From: Schnuerera sp. xch1
GTDB taxonomy: Bacteria; Bacillota; Clostridia; Tissierellales; Tepidimicrobiaceae
Assembly: GCF_019931165.1 (NCBI RefSeq)
Contig: NZ_JAIOUP010000001.1
Location: 124,001 to 188,000 of the forward strand
Direction: 5' to 3'
Length of the DNA: 64,000 nucleotides
Shown here: positions 59,200 through 64,000 of the stretch, piece by piece
How the letters are laid out: each line of letters opens with the position of its first letter
Position numbering within the stretch: the stretch's first letter is position 1
Notes under the pieces: generated by a model
Seen by the model: the letters and a program-made list of their open reading frames with translations, nothing else
Told to the model about the DNA's origin: nothing
Database searches by the model: none
Position numbers and translations under genes: made by a program

Positions 59200-59631
59200 T
59201 TAATATCCTGTATGACCAAAACCACCGTCGTTTCTCTCTGTATTATCTAAAGAATTAACTTCTTCAAATTCTACCTTCTCATATTTTGTCAATACCAATT
59301 GAGCTATCTTATCTCCCTTATTAATTGTGTACTCTTCATTGCTTAAATTTATTAATATAACACCAATTTCGCCTCTATAATCACTATCAATAGTACCGAT
59401 TCCATTAGCTAGAGTTATGCCGTGTTTTAAAGATAATCCACTTCTTGCTCTAATTTGAGCTTCATATCCATTTGGAATTGATATATATAATCCTGTGGGC
59501 ACCAATATTCTATCCAAAGGTTTCATTACAACAGATTTGTCAATATTAGCATATAAATCCATCCCTGAAGATCCTTTAGTATTATATTTGGGAAGTGGGT
59601 AATTGCTTTTATTTATAACTTTTATTCTCAT
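59200..59631 (-). CDS. dut: dUTP pyrophosphatase
   Basis: Trimeric dUTPase of 143 residues that hydrolyses dUTP and supplies dUMP. All five motifs are there: GSSGMDLYA (about 22-30), RSGLSLKHGI (about 65-74), GTIDSDYRGEIGV (about 79-91), GDKIAQLVL and RNDGGFGHTG at the end. ATG 59631 follows GAGGTGAT. It sits nine bases behind the M16 peptidase gene. Confidence 0.96.
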   Translation of the reverse strand: MRIKVINKSNYPLPKYNTKGSSGMDLYANIDKSVVMKPLDRILVPTGLYISIPNGYEAQIRARSGLSLKHGITLANGIGTIDSDYRGEIGVILINLSNEEYTINKGDKIAQLVLTKYEKVEFEEVNSLDNTERNDGGFGHTGY

Positions 59632-59640
59632 AATATCACC

Positions 59641-60912
59641 TCAATTAAAAAATATTTCTTTCAACTTCATATTAATTTTTTCATTATTTGAAAGTTTACT
59701 TACATATACTATATTATATTTTTCTTTATCAAATATTTCAAATATAACCCTTTGTATATCATCCATTGTAACTTTATCTATTCTTGATAAAATATCTTTA
59801 GGAGACAATAGTCTTTTTAAAAATAATTCAGATTTACCTAAATCAATCATCCTATTAAGAGTGTCTTCCATTCCCAAAATATAATTTCCTTTTAACAGTT
59901 CCTTAGATTTATTTAATTCATTTTCAGTTATTAGATTTTCTTTAATATCCTCAATATTTTCATTTATTAATTTTGCTACATTAATTATCTGTGCTGTCCC
60001 TAAACCAGCATATATTATGAAAGCACCTACATTTTGGAACGAAACAGGGTGAGAATATATAGAATATACAAGTCCTTTATCTTCTCTAATTTTTTGAAAT
60101 AGTCTAGAACTCATACTACCTCCCAAAATATTATTTAAAATTAATAAAGGATATAAATCGTCAGATCCTCTTTTAACTCCTTTCATACCTAAGCAGAAGT
60201 TTAATTGCTCAGTATCCTTTTGTTTTTGTTTTAATCTTTGTGTAAAGTTTGGTATTTTATTTATTGAATTATTATAAGTTTGATTGATAGCCCTATTTGT
60301 ATCAAAATATTGATTTAGAGTTTTTATTGTATCCTTAGGATTAAAGTTTCCTACAATTGATATTACCATTTTCTTAGAAATATAATGTTCATTAAAATAT
60401 TTTAATATGGATTCTCTGTTTAAATTTTTTATTGTATCATATGTTCCTAATATAGGTAATGCTAAAGGAGTATTTTCGAACATAGTTTCATTTAAAAGAT
60501 CATAAACTATATCTTCAGGTGAATCTAAATACATTTTTATTTCTTCATAGATAACTCCTTTTTCTTTTTCTATCTCTTCAAATTTTGAATTGTTAAACAT
60601 ATCAGATAAAACTTCAATAGCAATTCTTAAATGCTTGTCCAATACTTTGATGTAAAAGCAGGTATATTCTGCTTCAGTAAATGCATTTATTTGCCCACCA
60701 ATATTATCTATGGTCTCAGCAATTTCTTTTGCTGTTCTCTTATTAGTTCCTTTAAAAAGCAAATGTTCAATAAAATGAGAAATTCCGTTTTTATGTTTAT
60801 CTTCATTATATAAACCTGTGTTGACTAATACTCCAATTGAAACCGAATTAATGTATGGTATTGTTTCCATTACAACATTTATTCCATTATTTAATTTATC
60901 TTTTAAATACAT
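59641..60912 (-). CDS. mlpA: M16 family zinc peptidase (MlpA/YmxG type)
   Basis: A 423-residue insulinase-family protease with the inverted zinc motif HFIEHLLFKGT (HxxEH, about 44-54) and the downstream glutamate. The C-terminal half has the inactive M16 domain with GGSMSSRLFQKIRE. In B. subtilis the same gene lies between ylxY and ymxH. ATG 60912 follows AAGGAGG. The substrate is unknown. Confidence 0.93.
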   Translation of the reverse strand: MYLKDKLNNGINVVMETIPYINSVSIGVLVNTGLYNEDKHKNGISHFIEHLLFKGTNKRTAKEIAETIDNIGGQINAFTEAEYTCFYIKVLDKHLRIAIEVLSDMFNNSKFEEIEKEKGVIYEEIKMYLDSPEDIVYDLLNETMFENTPLALPILGTYDTIKNLNRESILKYFNEHYISKKMVISIVGNFNPKDTIKTLNQYFDTNRAINQTYNNSINKIPNFTQRLKQKQKDTEQLNFCLGMKGVKRGSDDLYPLLILNNILGGSMSSRLFQKIREDKGLVYSIYSHPVSFQNVGAFIIYAGLGTAQIINVAKLINENIEDIKENLITENELNKSKELLKGNYILGMEDTLNRMIDLGKSELFLKRLLSPKDILSRIDKVTMDDIQRVIFEIFDKEKYNIVYVSKLSNNEKINMKLKEIFFN

Positions 60913-60936
60913 TACTTCCTCCTTCAATCACAAAAT

Positions 60937-61644
60937 TTATTCTATTATATCACCTATTTTACCAATTTTATATCCTTTTTCAACTATATAATCTATTATA
61001 TTAGGTAAGGCCTTTATTGTCTCTTCAGTAGGATGCATCAATATAATTGCAGAATCATGAATATTATTGATTACCCTGCTCGTAATTTTTTCTTTATTAC
61101 TATCTTCTCTCCAATCTATAGTATCTATACTCCACATAATTATGTCATAATTCAAATCCTTTGCTGCTTTTATAGTATTATCATTATATGCTCCAGAAGG
61201 TGGAGCAAAATATTTAGGCTGTATACCTGATAGATTATTAATTACATTATGAGCTTTTAAGATTTCCTCTTTATTTTTTTCATAACTTAATTTATCATAA
61301 TCCATATGTTGATAACCATGATTTCCAATTTCATGTTCTTCATTAACAATAGATTTTAATAATTCAGGATTCTTTTCAGCCCAATTGCCCGTTACAAAAA
61401 AAGTTATTTTTATTTTATTTTTTGAAAAAACTTCTAACATTGGTTTAATATATTCATTACCCCAATCTACATTGCATGCAAATGCTACAATATTCTTATC
61501 TACATTTCCTTTATAATAAATATCCATATTAAAAGTTTCCTGTGCTTTATTATAAAAAGATATGTAAATAGCTACAGCTACAATTATTAATATGATAAAT
61601 AATAATACATATAATGTTTTTCTGTTAACAATAAACAATTTCAT
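60937..61644 (-). CDS. ylxY: Polysaccharide deacetylase (YlxY/PdaB-like)
   Basis: A 235-residue NodB-family deacetylase with an N-terminal membrane anchor (about 10-27). The zinc-site histidines are in HEIGNHGYQH (about 102-111), but the usual first TFDD is ACNVDWGN with only one aspartate, as in the divergent YlxY/PdaB group. It may act on spore or cell-wall glycans. ATG 61644 follows TTTGGAGGG. It is located between pnp and mlpA as in Bacillus. Confidence 0.9.
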   Translation of the reverse strand: MKLFIVNRKTLYVLLFIILIIVAVAIYISFYNKAQETFNMDIYYKGNVDKNIVAFACNVDWGNEYIKPMLEVFSKNKIKITFFVTGNWAEKNPELLKSIVNEEHEIGNHGYQHMDYDKLSYEKNKEEILKAHNVINNLSGIQPKYFAPPSGAYNDNTIKAAKDLNYDIIMWSIDTIDWREDSNKEKITSRVINNIHDSAIILMHPTEETIKALPNIIDYIVEKGYKIGKIGDIIE

Positions 61645-61737
61645 TTTAATCCCTCCAAATATCCTTATATCATTATTTATATTCAAAGGGTATGAAATAT
61701 ATTTATCTTTTTATAAGTTGCTTTTTATAACTAAATT

Positions 61738-61767
61738 AAAAACATGAACCTAATTTGGGTTCATGCA
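61738..61767 (-). terminator. pnp terminator
   Basis: CATGAACC pairs with GGTTCATG around seven bases, with TTTTTAATTTAG following on the minus strand. Confidence 0.85.
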
Positions 61768-61782
61768 TTAATTAGTACTTTT

Positions 61783-63900
61783 TTATTTATTATTATCTCT
61801 GGATTTCCTATTCTTTTTATCTTCCTTTGGCAAAACAGCTTTTCTTGATAGATTAATTCTGCCCTGTTTATCTATTTCTATAACTTTAACTAATACTTCA
61901 TCTCCTATAGCTAATATATCTTCTACTTTGTCAATTCTCTCATGAGCAATGTTTGAAATATGAAGTAGTCCTTCTTTACCATTGATAATCTCCAAAAAAG
62001 CACCAAAAGGTACTATTCTTATTACCTTGCCGGTGTAAATATCTCCAATTTCTACATCTTTAATTATTTTATTGATCAAGTCAATAGCTTTTTCCCCATC
62101 TATCCTATTCTCAGAAGCAATTGAAACTTTACCATCATCATCTATATCAATTTTTACATTTGTTTTATCAATTATCCTATTTATCATTTTCCCACCAGGT
62201 CCAATAATATCTCTTATTTTATTTGGATCAACCTGCATTCTAAATATCCTTGGTGCATATTGGGATAAATCATCTTTTGGTTTTGATATAGTATGACTCA
62301 TTTTTTCTAAAATAAACATTCTTCCCTGTCTAGCTCTTTCAAGAGCTTCTTCTAAGATTTTTTTATCAATACCAGAAATTTTTATATCCATTTGTATAGC
62401 TGTAATACCATCTTTTGTTCCAGCTACTTTAAAATCCATATCTCCTAAATGGTCTTCTAATCCCTGAATATCAGTTAAAATTGCTACTTTATCTTCAGAC
62501 TTCATCAATCCCATTGCAATACCTGCAACAGACTTTTTGATAGGTACTCCCGCATCTAATAGAGCTAATGTGCTACCACATACACTGGCTTGAGAAGTTG
62601 AACCATTTGAACTTAATACTTCTGACACTAATCGAATAGTATAAGGAAATTCATCTTCTGAAGGAATTACTGGTTCTAATGCCCTTTCAGCTAAAGCCCC
62701 ATGACCTATTTCTCTTCTTCCAGGGCTTCTCATAAATCCAGTTTCTCCAACACTATAGGGTGGAAAATTATAATGATGCATATACCTTTTAGATTCTTCT
62801 TCACCAATTCCATCAATTATCTGAACATCACTAGATGCTCCTAATGTAGCAACTGTTAAGACCTGCGTTTGACCTCTAGTAAACAAGCCTGAACCATGAG
62901 CTCGTGGGAGTAATCCTATATCTGAAGATATTGGACGTATCTCATCAGTCTGTCTATTATCCGGTCTTATACCATCTTCAATTATAAGCCTTCTAACTTC
63001 TTCTTTTAATATTTGATCAAGTACTTCCCTAATATCTTTTTCATTGTCAGGATATTTCTCAGAAAAATAATCAATTGTCTCTTCTACTACTTTATCAATA
63101 TTTTCCTCCCTTTCTGTCTTATCTATAGTTTGAATAGCGCTGATTAGTTTTTCTGAAGCAAATTCTCTAACTTCTTTAGCTATTTCAACATCAGCTTTAA
63201 ATACCATGTAGTCTTGTTTTTCTTTTCCCACTTCTGATTGAATATCCTCTATAAAGCAACATAGTTTTTTAATTTCTTCATGAGCAAGTAATATTGCTTC
63301 TAACATTTTATTCTCAGGTAACTCATTAGCTCCTGCTTCAACCATCATTATTGCATCTTTTGTACCTGAAACTGTTAAATGTAAATCGGATTTCTCTCTT
63401 TGTTCTGCATTTGGATTGATTATAAATTCATCATCAACCAAACCAATCATTACTGATCCAGTTGGACCATTGAAAGGGATATCGGAGATTGACAGTGCAA
63501 TTGATGATCCAATCATTCCTAATATATCTGGAGTATAATCTTGATCAACTGAAAGTACTGTTACAATCACTTGCACATCATTTCTATATCCATCAGGAAA
63601 TAGAGGTCTTATAGGTCTGTCAATTAATCTTGCTGTTAAAATTGCTTTCTCACTAGGTTTCCCTTCTCTCTTAATAAATCCTCCTGGTATCTTTCCTACT
63701 GAATATAATTTTTCTTGAAAATCAACACTTAGCGGAAAAAAATCTATACCTTCTCTAGGCTCTTTTGAAGCAGTAGCTGTAACTAAAACAACAGTATCTC
63801 CATATTGTAACAAACACGCTCCATTAGCTTGTTCTGCAACCTTGCCAATCGTTACAGTAAGGTCTTTTCCAGCTAAAGTATAATGAAACTGTTTTTCCAT
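61783..63900 (-). CDS. pnp: Polyribonucleotide nucleotidyltransferase (PNPase)
   Basis: PNPase degrades RNA 3' to 5' with phosphate. The 705 residues comprise two RNase PH domains (about 10-220 and 310-545) joined by a helical domain, then KH (about 550-610; [12 protein letters not shown]) and S1 (about 620-690; GAFLEI) RNA-binding domains and a basic tail. ATG 63900 follows GGAGGGT. rpsO usually stands upstream; the hairpin at the window edge may be its terminator. PNPase and RNase Y act in the same decay pathway. Confidence 0.98.
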   Translation of the reverse strand: MEKQFHYTLAGKDLTVTIGKVAEQANGACLLQYGDTVVLVTATASKEPREGIDFFPLSVDFQEKLYSVGKIPGGFIKREGKPSEKAILTARLIDRPIRPLFPDGYRNDVQVIVTVLSVDQDYTPDILGMIGSSIALSISDIPFNGPTGSVMIGLVDDEFIINPNAEQREKSDLHLTVSGTKDAIMMVEAGANELPENKMLEAILLAHEEIKKLCCFIEDIQSEVGKEKQDYMVFKADVEIAKEVREFASEKLISAIQTIDKTEREENIDKVVEETIDYFSEKYPDNEKDIREVLDQILKEEVRRLIIEDGIRPDNRQTDEIRPISSDIGLLPRAHGSGLFTRGQTQVLTVATLGASSDVQIIDGIGEEESKRYMHHYNFPPYSVGETGFMRSPGRREIGHGALAERALEPVIPSEDEFPYTIRLVSEVLSSNGSTSQASVCGSTLALLDAGVPIKKSVAGIAMGLMKSEDKVAILTDIQGLEDHLGDMDFKVAGTKDGITAIQMDIKISGIDKKILEEALERARQGRMFILEKMSHTISKPKDDLSQYAPRIFRMQVDPNKIRDIIGPGGKMINRIIDKTNVKIDIDDDGKVSIASENRIDGEKAIDLINKIIKDVEIGDIYTGKVIRIVPFGAFLEIINGKEGLLHISNIAHERIDKVEDILAIGDEVLVKVIEIDKQGRINLSRKAVLPKEDKKNRKSRDNNK

Positions 63901-63962
63901 GTCTACCCTCCTTATTTATTTTACTTATTATTATTACCTTTTATCAACTAAAAACACTAAAT

Positions 63963-63999
63963 AATAAAAACTTCTATAAGTATTTTAGAAGTTTTTATT
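63963..63999 (-). terminator. Terminator at the right edge
   Basis: 14-base perfect arms (63963-63976 and 63986-63999) with T5 within the stem on either strand. On the minus strand it would end the gene to the right, usually rpsO. Confidence 0.75.
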
Positions 64000-64000
64000 G

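Noticed and set aside
1-64000. CRISPR array, rRNA, tRNA or insertion sequence
   Set aside because: I saw no regularly spaced repeats, no conserved rRNA or tRNA segments and no transposase gene on either strand.

Overview
The window is a contiguous, gene-dense piece of chromosome from a very AT-rich, endospore-forming, anaerobic low-GC Gram-positive bacterium. Spo0A, SpoIVB, SpoIIM, SpoVS, YtfJ and YmxH mark a spore former. The 2-oxoacid:acceptor oxidoreductase cluster, the IspH-ribosomal protein S1 fusion and the frequent TTG/GTG starts point to the class Clostridia in the broad sense, most likely a Tissierellales-like lineage. The family level is inference. I see no rRNA, tRNA, insertion sequence, prophage or CRISPR array.

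Left part (1-31 kb, all on +): spoIVB-spo0A; a SteA/SteB-like envelope pair with two glycosyltransferase-type enzymes; DUF3866, an ADP-ribose pyrophosphatase, spoIIM, xerD, pyrimidine-nucleoside phosphorylase and a DacF carboxypeptidase; M50 protease, scpA-scpB, DUF2953-ytfJ, a second sporulation-type carboxypeptidase, rluB and a YtqB/MnmM-type methyltransferase; a biotin-less carboxyltransferase followed by a korDABC operon that ends with its own MurR/RpiR regulator; histidine phosphatase, HI0933-family flavoprotein, aroH, cmk, plsC and ispH-S1; then cheR, a MerR/coiled-coil protein and a small cysteine-rich protein.

Middle part (31-46 kb): miaB-mutS-mutL-miaA-hfq-(methionine gamma-lyase family) on +, meeting lexA on -. 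lexA is divergent from a YneA-like LysM cell-division inhibitor, with three LexA boxes between them. A tyrosine recombinase, a ThiF/HesA-like E1 protein, an aminotransferase, a PadR regulator and a PHP phosphoesterase follow on -. A 28-bp palindrome with an 11-6-11 layout and a dif-like half-site lies beside the recombinase gene.

Right part (46-64 kb, all on -, read from the right): pnp, ylxY-like deacetylase, M16 protease, dut, ymxH, tepA, ftsK/spoIIIE, rimO, pgsA, cinA, recA, a four-gene SbcCD (Mre11-Rad50)-like cassette whose ATPase is split into separate polypeptides, rny and spoVS. This block matches the Bacillus subtilis pnp-to-spoVS order but is inverted relative to the mutS-hfq-lexA block.

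Most notable observations: (1) the split Rad50/SbcC-like ATPase, a small coiled-coil protein and an SbcD-like nuclease directly behind SOS-controlled recA; (2) RNase Y has no ATG, GTG, TTG or CTG start and apparently starts at AUU, behind a leader with two mutually exclusive hairpins; (3) dif-like palindromes around the tyrosine recombinase; (4) an identical 16-bp palindrome ahead of two unlinked genes; (5) ymxH, whose start codon lies in one arm of a perfect 16-bp inverted repeat; (6) a structured RNA candidate behind ispH-S1. Transcription ends are marked by long, often perfect palindromes that in several places contain the stop codons of the flanking genes.
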